Assembly: GCA_016204035.1 (NCBI GenBank)
Contig: JACQLN010000008.1
Location: 1-9,496, forward strand
Origin: Parcubacteria group bacterium
GTDB lineage: Bacteria > Patescibacteriota > Minisyncoccia > JACQLN01
DNA: 9,496 nt
Reading direction: 5' to 3'
The notes beneath the pieces are model-generated. The model ran no database searches. It was not told where the DNA came from and saw only the letters and a list, made by a program, of their open reading frames with translations. Positions 4,074 to 9,496 of this stretch are shown piece after piece. The first letter of the stretch is position 1; each line of letters begins with the position of its first letter. The translations under genes and the position numbers were made by a program.

Positions 4074-6152
4074 ATGTTTGATCTCGGCTCTCCCATCGAA
4101 GCCCTCGCCGGCATCGGCGAGAAAGTTTTAGAAAAACTGCGCAAACTTAAAATCAAGAACGCGCGCGACCTTCTTTTTTATTTGCCTTTTAGGTACGAAG
4201 ATTTTTCCAACATCAAAAACATTATTGATCTTGTAGCCGGAGAAAAAGCCACCGTCGCCGCTAAAATCCTAAATATCAGCAATAAACGCACCTGGAAACG
4301 TAAAATGATTATCACTGAAGCCCTGCTGGAAGATGCCACCACGCCCGTGCGGGCGGTTTGGTTCCATCAGCCGTATCTGACTCAAACCCTGACCAAAGGC
4401 GTCTGGGTAAACATCTCGGGCAAGGTTTCGCTAGATAAGATGGGTTTGGTTTTTTCCAATCCGGCATTTGAAATTTTAGGATCAGAGAATGAAAAAGGTC
4501 TGACCTTCCAGGAAGGTCAGACCTTGGGAAAAGTCGGCCTGCACACCGGCGGTTTGGTAGCCATTTACCCCGAAACCCAAGGGCTGACTTCGCGTTGGCT
4601 GCGGCTTAAAATAAAAGCATTGCTGGACAACATCGGCGATATTGCCGATTTCCTGCCCGATTTTATTGCTAAAGATTTTGAACTTATTGAACTCACCCGG
4701 GCCTTGCGCCAAATCCATTTTCCCAAAAACAACGCCGAGTCCCAAGAAGCCAAAAAACGCCTGGCCTTCCAAGATATTTTTTTGCTGCAGCTTTACGTTC
4801 AAAGCGAAAAACAAAAAATAAAATCGCGGCCGGCGGCCGGCGTGCCGATTGACGTGGAATTGATAAAAAAATTCACCGGCTCTTTACCTTTTCGGCTTAC
4901 CGATTCCCAAAAAATCGCCTCGTGGCAGATATTGAAAGATATGGAAAAACCCTCGCCCATGAACCGCCTCTTGGTGGGCGATGTCGGTTCCGGGAAAACT
5001 GTGGTAGCCGCCATCGCGGCTTTGAACGCGGCTCGGCACGGCCATCAGATCGCTTTTTTGGCGCCCACCGAAATCTTGGCCTTTCAACATTATAAAACCG
5101 CCAGCCAACTGTTCGCTAATTTTAACTTAAAAATCGGACTTTTAACGGCCTCGCAAAAACCAAAATCCAATCTGGCTGGATTTGATATTCTGATTGGCAC
5201 TCACGCTTTGATTCAAAAGAGTGTGAGATTTTCCAATTTGGCGCTGGTGGTAGTGGATGAACAACACAGATTCGGCGTGGACCAGCGAGCGGCACTACTG
5301 AAAGATCCTAAACATTCAGCTGTACCTCATCTGCTCTCCATGAGTGCCACGCCCATCCCCCGCACCCTGGCTTTAACGTTGTACGGCGATTTGGATTTGT
5401 CGCTCTTAAAAGAAATGCCTAGGGGCCGAAAAAAAATAATTACCAAGGTTGTTGCGCCAACCAATCGCGAAAAGGCTTATCAGTTTATAGAAAATCAGGT
5501 GCGGTTGGGGCGGCAGATATTCGTGATCTGCCCGCTGATTGAAGAATCCGAAGCCGCCCTCATGAGCGAAGTTAAAAATGCCACGGCCGAATACGAAAAA
5601 CTTTCCAAAAATATATTCCCCCACTTAAAAATCGGCCTCTTGCACGGCCGCTTAAAACCGCCGGAAAAAGCAGAGGTGATGAGAAAATTCAAAAGCAAAA
5701 AAACCGATATCTTGGTTTCCACTTCGGTGGTGGAAGTGGGCATAGACGTGCCTAACGCCAGCGTGATGATGATAGAAGGCGCCGACCGGTTCGGTTTGTC
5801 GCAACTGCATCAGTTTAGAGGGCGCGTGGGGCGGGCCGAACACCAAAGCTACTGTTTTTTATTTACCGAATCGCCCGCCCAAGCCACCGCGGCCCGATTA
5901 AAAATTTTAGCCGAAAGCGAAGACGGGTTCCGGCTGGCCGAAAAAGATTTGGAACTGCGCGGCCCCGGCCAATTTTTCGGGCGCGAACAGTCCGGCCTGC
6001 CCGACCTCGCCATGTCTTCGCTTAAAGACACCAAACTGATAGCGGAGGTCCAACAAGCCGTTAAAATTTTTCTGGAAAAAGATAAAATTGAAAATCACGA
6101 ATTATTAAAAGATCGGCTGGGCGAATTTAAGCGCGAAATACATTGGGAATGA
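4074..6152 (+). CDS. recG: ATP-dependent DNA helicase RecG
   Basis: 692 residues, full family length. RecG remodels stalled replication forks and branch-migrates Holliday junctions in the cytoplasm. The N-terminal wedge/OB domain spans about 1-165 (LAGIGEKVLEKLRKLKI, RDLLFYLPFRYEDFS). The helicase core contains Walker A GDVGSGKT (302-309), Walker B-type DEQH (395-398), motif III SAT with PIPRTLALTLYGDLD (424-442), motif V VEVGIDVP (553-560) and motif VI QLHQFRGRVGR (577-587). The RecG C-terminus GPGQFFGREQSGLPDL (630-645) is intact. All key residues are present. A 31-bp palindrome is embedded in frame at residues 141-151 (KGLTFQEGQTL), in the variable loop before HTGGLVAIYPETQGL. No Shine-Dalgarno precedes the ATG, and the promoter geometry implies a leaderless mRNA. 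Confidence 0.98.
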   Translation: MFDLGSPIEALAGIGEKVLEKLRKLKIKNARDLLFYLPFRYEDFSNIKNIIDLVAGEKATVAAKILNISNKRTWKRKMIITEALLEDATTPVRAVWFHQPYLTQTLTKGVWVNISGKVSLDKMGLVFSNPAFEILGSENEKGLTFQEGQTLGKVGLHTGGLVAIYPETQGLTSRWLRLKIKALLDNIGDIADFLPDFIAKDFELIELTRALRQIHFPKNNAESQEAKKRLAFQDIFLLQLYVQSEKQKIKSRPAAGVPIDVELIKKFTGSLPFRLTDSQKIASWQILKDMEKPSPMNRLLVGDVGSGKTVVAAIAALNAARHGHQIAFLAPTEILAFQHYKTASQLFANFNLKIGLLTASQKPKSNLAGFDILIGTHALIQKSVRFSNLALVVVDEQHRFGVDQRAALLKDPKHSAVPHLLSMSATPIPRTLALTLYGDLDLSLLKEMPRGRKKIITKVVAPTNREKAYQFIENQVRLGRQIFVICPLIEESEAALMSEVKNATAEYEKLSKNIFPHLKIGLLHGRLKPPEKAEVMRKFKSKKTDILVSTSVVEVGIDVPNASVMMIEGADRFGLSQLHQFRGRVGRAEHQSYCFLFTESPAQATAARLKILAESEDGFRLAEKDLELRGPGQFFGREQSGLPDLAMSSLKDTKLIAEVQQAVKIFLEKDKIENHELLKDRLGEFKREIHWE
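4495..4525 (+). repeat. Palindromic element inside the recG coding sequence
   Basis: AAGGTCTGACCTTCC (4495-4509), centre A, then its exact reverse complement (4511-4525). It consists of two 13-bp cores, AAGGTCTGACCTT (4495-4507) and its reverse complement (4513-4525), separated by CCAGG. The core is identical to that of the intergenic palindrome at 2136-2148. It is read in frame as GLTFQEGQTL. Confidence 0.9.
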
Positions 6153-6225
6153 ATCCCGTTAGAGGTAAGCCGCCCCGAGGCGGCTGACGCCGTGCCTTTT
6201 AGGCAGGGCGGACCTCTAACGGGAT
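6153..6225 (+). repeat. Compound inverted repeat directly after the recG stop codon
   Basis: Outer perfect 14-bp arms ATCCCGTTAGAGGT (6153-6166) and ACCTCTAACGGGAT (6212-6225) enclose two smaller hairpins: GCCGCC-CCGA-GGCGGC (6169-6184) and TGCCT-TTT-AGGCA (6193-6205). Together they would fold as a three-way junction. The element starts on the base after the recG TGA. There is no plus-strand T-run, so a termination role for recG is uncertain. Confidence 0.88.
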
Positions 6226-6256
6226 AAAAAAGCGCCCCGCGTCAGACGCGGGGCGC
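6226..6256 (-). terminator. Intrinsic terminator of the 78-residue protein gene
   Basis: Minus strand: stem GCGCCCCGCGT (6256-6246), 3-nt loop, ACGCGGGGCGC (6242-6232), then six T (6231-6226). It begins 5 nt after the TAG stop. No T-run lies on the plus-strand side, so it serves the minus-strand gene. Confidence 0.92.
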
Positions 6257-6261
6257 ACAAT

Positions 6262-6498
6262 CTAGAAAGGCACACCGGCTCTTTCGTTCTGCCATTGCGT
6301 AAAGATAGAATCGCCTTTCCCTCGGCGCATGGCTCTATACAATACCGTTGGTGTAAACTGCCGAAAGAACTTCTTGGGAATTTTGAGACCCAATTCTTCT
6401 AAGGCAATTTCCTGTACTCTATCAACCAACTCTCCATGGTTCATATCGTGTATTCTGATTCTCTTGAAGTTGGCGCTGACATACAATCTTCCAGTCAT
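6262..6498 (-). CDS. 78-residue protein of unknown function
   Basis: The start MTGRLYVSANFKRIRIHDMN is set by Shine-Dalgarno AGGAGG (6510-6505), 6 nt before the ATG at 6498. The protein is soluble and fairly basic, with no membrane segment, cysteines or recognisable catalytic motif. Predicted elements are an N-terminal strand (RLYVSANFKRIRI), a helix (GELVDRVQEIALEELG) and a second basic helical part (PKKFFRQFTPTVLYRAMRR), ending NERAGVPF. A near-consensus promoter, a strong Shine-Dalgarno and a perfect terminator mark it as a well-expressed stand-alone gene. I do not recognise the family. A small nucleic-acid-binding or regulatory role would be a guess. Confidence 0.8.
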   Translation of the reverse strand: MTGRLYVSANFKRIRIHDMNHGELVDRVQEIALEELGLKIPKKFFRQFTPTVLYRAMRRGKGDSIFTQWQNERAGVPF

Positions 6499-6543
6499 TT
6501 CTCGCCTCCTATGTGAAAAGACAAGAAACTGCTCCTATTACTA

Positions 6544-6572
6544 AGTATAACAAATAAAACCTATTTAGTCAA
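6544..6572 (-). promoter_or_regulatory. Near-consensus promoter of the 78-residue protein gene
   Basis: Minus strand: TTGACT (6572-6567), 17-bp spacer, TATACT (6549-6544). The start near 6537 gives a leader of about 39 nt. The -35 overlaps the last codons of the glycosyltransferase-like remnant. Confidence 0.85.
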
Positions 6573-6620
6573 GCGGCTTTTGGGCGTAACCCAAAAACGT
6601 CGTCGCTCAAGAAATTTCAC
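6561..6620 (-). pseudogene. Remnant resembling the C-terminus of the adjacent glycosyltransferase
   Basis: From GTG at 6620 to TAG at 6563-6561 the minus strand reads VKFLERRRFWVTPKSRLTK. Residues FWVTPKSR (6596-6573) are identical to the end of the upstream glycosyltransferase (coded at 6709-6686), but the codons differ at V, T, P, S and R and every difference is synonymous. This is what a diverged paralogous coding tail would look like. A TAA lies three codons before the GTG, so no more of the gene survives in frame. GGAGG is present, but only 1 nt from the GTG, so translation as a peptide is doubtful. Both segments are also partly palindromic (TTTTGGG/CCCAAAA), so a non-coding repeat is the alternative. 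Confidence 0.5.
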
Positions 6621-6628
6621 TCCTCCTT

Positions 6629-6644
6629 AAAACCCCTCGGTTTT
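6629..6644 (-). terminator. Weak hairpin after the glycosyltransferase gene
   Basis: Minus strand: AAAACC-GAGG-GGTTTT, a 6-bp stem ending in four T. A second hairpin, CGGGAAAC-TACC-GTTTCCCG (6658-6677), overlaps the glycosyltransferase stop. Either could slow or end transcription; neither is a strong intrinsic terminator. Confidence 0.35.
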
Positions 6645-6664
6645 AATATTTCCGCCACGGGAAA

Positions 6665-8212
6665 CTACCGTTTCCCGACCCCTTCCCTGGATTTTGGGGT
6701 TACCCAAAATCCCATGTATTTGCCCAACATTAGACGGGTTTGGGCGTCTAAGGCGGGTATGGAACCAAAAATAATCGTGGTGAACGGCACTAAGGCCCAC
6801 TGCAAAATCATCCAAACATATTTATGCCGGCCGTAGCGAGGCGGTCGGGGCGGCAGAAGGTTCATGGAAATAACCGCCGAAGAAACCAAACCCAGCATGG
6901 CCAGCGTCATTATGGTCCGGGTGATGCGCGGCAGGTTATAGGAAAGCACGGTTACGTTAAAGGCCGTACCGCCCAGAATAACCGGCAGCCAGCCCATTAA
7001 AAAAATTATCAAAGCATTGGTGGCCCAGGAATAATAGCCTTCCACAAGATTAAACCCGTGGCGCAATTTTTTTGTTAAAGGCAGAGTTTTATTTTTAGTA
7101 AAAGCAAATAAGCAGTAAACCAAATTTTCGGCGCCCCAGGCCCAGCGCCGCTGCTGTTTGTAAAGCGCTTTTAAGCTCTTCCAAAAAGTTTCGTCCACCG
7201 CCGCGTCCATATAAACCGGAGCGTATAAAGACACCGTTTCGTAATCGCCGTTATAAAAATTGTAGCATTGCCAAAAAATTCGCGAATCTTCCGAAACTAT
7301 ATTCGTCTGCCAAAAACCAACTTCGGCCAAGGTCCTAAAACTCATGGAGTGGCTGGAAAAAGTCACTTGGCGTTCCGGCCGTTCCTGCTGCATCGTCAAC
7401 CAAAAAGAAGATGAAAAAGATACCACCCGAGCCAAAGCCGGGGCCTCCCAGATATTGTTGGTAAAAATCGGCACCGGTTGGAACGAAGCCCGGGCGGGAT
7501 TGGGGTGAGCAATATATTTATGCGTCAGCAAAGCAAAATATTGCGGCCAGACGTTGGTATCCACGTCAAAAACCGAAACTATTATTTTTTCGTGGGGCAG
7601 ATTCAACGGATCTATAATTTCTTCTTTAACACGCCTAACCGCCCAACACTCGTTGGCGCCTTTGCCGGCCAGTTCCCCGGGAATGTTTTGCGGATGAAGT
7701 GTAAGTAACAGTTTGAAAAACTCCGAACCAAATTCTCCTTTTATTTTCTCGGCCGTTTTAAGCGGCTCTGCTCCGCCGCGTTCTTCTAAAGCCAAAACCA
7801 CGATCATTTTATTTCGATCGTACTTGGAATCAAGCAGGGCCTTGAACGTTTGGCGCACCACTTCGTAGGGTTCTTGATACATCGGTAAAACAATCAAGTG
7901 CCAATAGTCCTCCCAGTCCGAACGCTCTTTCAATTTAGACCACCAATCAATTTTTAGATTTTCCCGCAACCGCCGGTAACCGGAACGCAAATGAAACGAA
8001 AGATACAAAACCTTAACAAACCAGTAGACGTCAAAAAGAATAATAAAAACAGCCACCCAGGCCGGCTGGAAAATCGAAAGAATCACGAGCCCAATCAACG
8101 TGCCCCAAGCCAAAACCCCGGGCATTATTTCCAGCATCCGATAAATTATTCTGTCGCGCCGATTGGCAATTTCGGTGGCGCGGCCGATGCGCAGGTACCA
8201 TTTGGTGTCCAT
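6665..8212 (-). CDS. Membrane-bound family 2 glycosyltransferase (processive polysaccharide synthase-like)
   Basis: 515 residues from ATG 8212, beginning MDTKWYLRIGRATEIANRRD. Two N-terminal helices (about 31-48 and 51-73) precede a cytoplasmic GT-A domain with LIVLPMYQEP (106-115), DVD at 216-218 (the DxD site for the metal and nucleotide-sugar), ED at 308-309 (likely catalytic base region) and QQRRW at 353-357, the Q/RxxRW motif of processive GT2 enzymes. Three further helices follow at about 398-416, 432-452 and 465-485. This order is that of cellulose or hyaluronan synthase-like enzymes that polymerise a sugar at the inner membrane; the sugar cannot be read from sequence. An in-frame ATG at 8263 lies inside tRNA-Glu, so 8212 is preferred. 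No Shine-Dalgarno is present, and the tRNA-Glu hairpin lies just upstream. The gene is probably leaderless or fed by readthrough from the tRNA. Confidence 0.88.
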   Translation of the reverse strand: MDTKWYLRIGRATEIANRRDRIIYRMLEIMPGVLAWGTLIGLVILSIFQPAWVAVFIILFDVYWFVKVLYLSFHLRSGYRRLRENLKIDWWSKLKERSDWEDYWHLIVLPMYQEPYEVVRQTFKALLDSKYDRNKMIVVLALEERGGAEPLKTAEKIKGEFGSEFFKLLLTLHPQNIPGELAGKGANECWAVRRVKEEIIDPLNLPHEKIIVSVFDVDTNVWPQYFALLTHKYIAHPNPARASFQPVPIFTNNIWEAPALARVVSFSSSFWLTMQQERPERQVTFSSHSMSFRTLAEVGFWQTNIVSEDSRIFWQCYNFYNGDYETVSLYAPVYMDAAVDETFWKSLKALYKQQRRWAWGAENLVYCLFAFTKNKTLPLTKKLRHGFNLVEGYYSWATNALIIFLMGWLPVILGGTAFNVTVLSYNLPRITRTIMTLAMLGLVSSAVISMNLLPPRPPRYGRHKYVWMILQWALVPFTTIIFGSIPALDAQTRLMLGKYMGFWVTPKSREGVGKR

Positions 8213-8221
8213 AATTGATAT

Positions 8222-8245
8222 AAAAGTCCCGTTTAGTCGGGACTT
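8222..8245 (-). terminator. Terminator or attenuator between tRNA-Glu and the glycosyltransferase
   Basis: Minus strand: AAGTCCCG-ACTAAA-CGGGACTT (8245-8224), with four T in total at its end (8225-8222), 9 nt after the tRNA. Its end is 9 nt before the glycosyltransferase ATG. It should end the tRNA transcript, and readthrough would feed the glycosyltransferase gene. Confidence 0.7.
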
Positions 8246-8254
8246 ATAAATTTG

Positions 8255-8329
8255 TAGCGCCAACGGGATTCGAACCCGTGTTACAGGGATGAAAACCCTG
8301 CGTCCTGGACCAGACTAGACGATGGCGCC
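8255..8329 (-). tRNA. tRNA-Glu(UUC)
   Basis: A 75-nt cloverleaf. The acceptor strands are GGCGCCA and TGGCGCT, giving a G1-U72 wobble pair, which is unusual for tRNA-Glu. Discriminator A is at 8255 and CCA is not encoded (next bases CAAA). The anticodon arm is CAGGG-TTTTCAT-CCCTG, giving anticodon UUC. The T arm is ACGGG-TTCGAAT-CCCGT. The first 11 bases of the gene are duplicated at 8434-8444. Confidence 0.96.
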
Positions 8330-8444
8330 CCTACTTCGCTCTGATATTACATCAGAGCTTCGAAGGGCAAGTAATTCTGTAAAACAACTACTTGTCCTTC
8401 CGAAGCTCGAATGCGAATTTGAGCGTAGGAGGAACGATGGCGCC
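8319..8444. repeat. Candidate MITE-like element flanked by 11-bp direct repeats at the tRNA-Glu 5' end
   Basis: ACGATGGCGCC occurs at 8319-8329 (the 5' end of tRNA-Glu) and again at 8434-8444, bounding a 104-bp segment (8330-8433). Inside are a perfect hairpin GCTCTGAT-ATTAC-ATCAGAGC (8338-8358) and a longer imperfect inverted repeat (8355-8376 against 8386-8408, GAGCTTCG...CGAAGCTC). The ends are loosely inverted: CTACTTCGCTC at 8331-8341 against GAGCGTAG at 8421-8428. No ORF of note is present. Coding-free size, inverted structure and flanking repeats suggest a small mobile element or a palindromic repeat; the direct repeat may instead be a tRNA fragment from recombination. Confidence 0.5.
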
Positions 8445-8459
8445 AAAATTCTTCAAAGC

Positions 8460-8488
8460 TTGTCTTATGATACAACTGTCGTTATGAT
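8460..8488 (+). promoter_or_regulatory. Promoter of tsaD, placed for a leaderless mRNA
   Basis: TTGTCT (8460-8465), 17-bp spacer, TATGAT (8483-8488, 5 of 6). Nine bases separate the -10 from the ATG at 8498, leaving a 5' leader of only about 2-3 nt. No Shine-Dalgarno is present. Confidence 0.65.
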
Positions 8489-8497
8489 TTGTAAACT

Positions 8498-9496
8498 ATG
8501 AAAATATTGGCTATTGAGACCAGTTGTGATGAAACTGGCCTGGCTTTGATTGAGTCGGACACCAAGAATAAAGTTAATATCTTGGCTAATTTGGTGTCTT
8601 CGCAAATAGAAACCCACCGGCCATACGGCGGCGTGGTACCTAATTTGGCCAAGCGCGAACACTTAAAAAACCTGCCGATCCTTTGGCAAAAGCTACAAGA
8701 TCCAAGATACAGGATCCAAGATTTAGATCTGATCGCAGTTACGAATGGACCCGGACTAGCGCCATGTTTATGGGCCGGCATAAATTTCGCGCAGAAACTC
8801 GCTCAAGAATTAAACAAGCCGCTTGTTGGAATAAATCATCTCAAGGGCCATATCTACATTGCTCTCTTAGAGCAACAAATTTCTAATTCTCAATTTCTAA
8901 TTTCTAATTCTAAATCCCAGATTCTGCACCCTAAACCCTATACCTCTTCGAGCCTGAGACTCTCAGAGCCGAATGGCCTATACCCTTTCAAGTTCCCTGT
9001 TCTATCCCTAATTGTGAGCGGCGGACATACGCAACTGATATTTTCAAAAAAATTGGGACATTACCAAATCGTCGGCGAAACTTTGGATGACGCTGCCGGC
9101 GAAGCGTTTGATAAGGTGGCCAAGCTGTTGGGATTGGGTTACCCGGGCGGCCCGGAAATTTCCAAGCTGGCAGTTAAGGGAAACTCAAAACGTTTTGATC
9201 TGCCGCGGCCGATGCTAAACAGCAAAAATTTTGATTTTTCTTTTTCCGGCTTAAAAACCGCGGTGCTGTATTTGGTAAAAGGACTGACGCCGAACCATCC
9301 CCAGCCCTTAAAATTGACTCCTAAAAATAAAGCCGACCTCGCCGCTTCTTTTGAGCAAGCCGTGGTTGATGTTCTGGTTCATAAAACAATCCTAGTGGCT
9401 AAAAACCTAACCCCTAAAACCCTAATTCTCGGCGGCGGTGTAGCCGCTAATAAAAAACTCCGCCGAGAATTGAAATCGGCCGTTAAAAAAAACTGG
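8498..9496 (+). CDS. tsaD: tRNA N6-adenosine threonylcarbamoyltransferase TsaD (partial, C-terminus off the right edge)
   Basis: 333 codons are open to the window edge. TsaD transfers the threonylcarbamoyl group to A37 of ANN-decoding tRNAs, normally with TsaB and TsaE. Visible motifs in order: LAIETSCDET (4-13), YGGVVPNLAKREHL (43-56), NGPGL (83-87), NHLKGH with metal ligands H114 and H118 (113-118), VSGGHTQL (173-180), GETLDDAAGEAFDKVAKLLGL (193-213), DFSFSGLKTAV (246-256) and LGGGVAANKKLR (311-322). All these core residues are intact; only the last few dozen residues should be missing. Between GHIYIALLE and FPVLSLIVSGGH there are about 40 residues, where E. coli-type TsaD has fewer than ten; the DNA there is made of short repeats. 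The ATG has no Shine-Dalgarno and lies on its promoter. The neighbouring tRNA-Glu is divergent. Confidence 0.97.
   Translation, partial: MKILAIETSCDETGLALIESDTKNKVNILANLVSSQIETHRPYGGVVPNLAKREHLKNLPILWQKLQDPRYRIQDLDLIAVTNGPGLAPCLWAGINFAQKLAQELNKPLVGINHLKGHIYIALLEQQISNSQFLISNSKSQILHPKPYTSSSLRLSEPNGLYPFKFPVLSLIVSGGHTQLIFSKKLGHYQIVGETLDDAAGEAFDKVAKLLGLGYPGGPEISKLAVKGNSKRFDLPRPMLNSKNFDFSFSGLKTAVLYLVKGLTPNHPQPLKLTPKNKADLAASFEQAVVDVLVHKTILVAKNLTPKTLILGGGVAANKKLRRELKSAVKKNW
8699..8722 (+). repeat. Short direct repeat inside tsaD
   Basis: GATCCAAGAT at 8699-8708 and again at 8713-8722, separated by ACAG. It is read in frame as the loop DPRYRIQDLD, before the conserved NGPGL motif. Confidence 0.75.
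8879..8916 (+). repeat. Short tandem-like repeat inside tsaD
   Basis: ATTTCTAATTCT at 8879-8890 and 8900-8911, with a further partial ATTTCTA unit between them. It is coded in frame as ISNSQFLISNSKSQ and forms most of the start of the enlarged loop between the metal site and the VSGGH motif. Confidence 0.8.

Noticed and set aside
6691..6713. Hairpin GGATTTTGGGGT/ACCCAAAATCC as a terminator
   Set aside because: It lies inside the glycosyltransferase coding sequence and is explained largely by the codons for FWVTPKS.
8213..8263. 17-codon N-terminal extension of the glycosyltransferase
   Set aside because: It begins inside tRNA-Glu and runs through the tRNA terminator hairpin; the peptide shows no domain-like features.
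1..9496. CRISPR array, insertion sequence, integrase or phage genes
   Set aside because: No regularly spaced direct repeats, no transposase or recombinase reading frame, and no phage structural genes are visible on either strand.

Overview
The window looks like ordinary chromosome from a Patescibacteria (Candidate Phyla Radiation) bacterium, probably Parcubacteria-like. The evidence is the style of the short membrane proteins, a tRNA-Arg with a GCG anticodon, a mixture of tRNAs with and without encoded CCA, several housekeeping genes whose promoters sit directly on the start codon, and many short palindromes between and inside genes. UGA acts as an ordinary stop here, which argues against the UGA-recoded lineages (Gracilibacteria, Absconditabacteria). 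The lineage call is inference; there is no rRNA or ribosomal protein gene in the window to confirm it.

Left part (1-2112). A RelB/DinJ-type antitoxin gene runs off the left edge on the minus strand, with tRNA-Ser(UGA) just upstream of it. A short AT-rich spacer separates this from a plus-strand array: tRNA-Ser(GCU), a two-helix membrane protein whose ATG touches the tRNA CCA end, tRNA-Arg(GCG), a 55-residue membrane protein with an unusually complete Shine-Dalgarno, and a coiled-coil protein in the same frame after one TAA. A GC-rich intrinsic terminator closes the array.

Middle (2113-6261). Three plus-strand genes each have their own promoter: a small histidine phosphatase, an SPFH/prohibitin-like protein with an extra N-terminal membrane region and an internal lipobox, and the helicase RecG. 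The first two have normal leaders and Shine-Dalgarno sites. RecG appears leaderless. Palindromic elements lie between these genes, and one lies in frame inside recG.

Right part (6153-9496). On the minus strand are tRNA-Glu(UUC), a membrane-bound family 2 glycosyltransferase, a small degenerate piece resembling the glycosyltransferase C-terminus, and a 78-residue protein of unknown function with a near-consensus promoter and a strong terminator. A roughly 104-bp structured element flanked by 11-bp direct repeats separates tRNA-Glu from a divergent tsaD (tRNA t6A synthesis), which runs off the right edge. The genes do not form one pathway. Translation and tRNA maturation (four tRNAs, TsaD), DNA repair (RecG) and envelope functions (SPFH protein, glycosyltransferase) are interleaved. 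The most unusual content is the family of small palindromes and repeats, including copies that became protein-coding in recG and tsaD.
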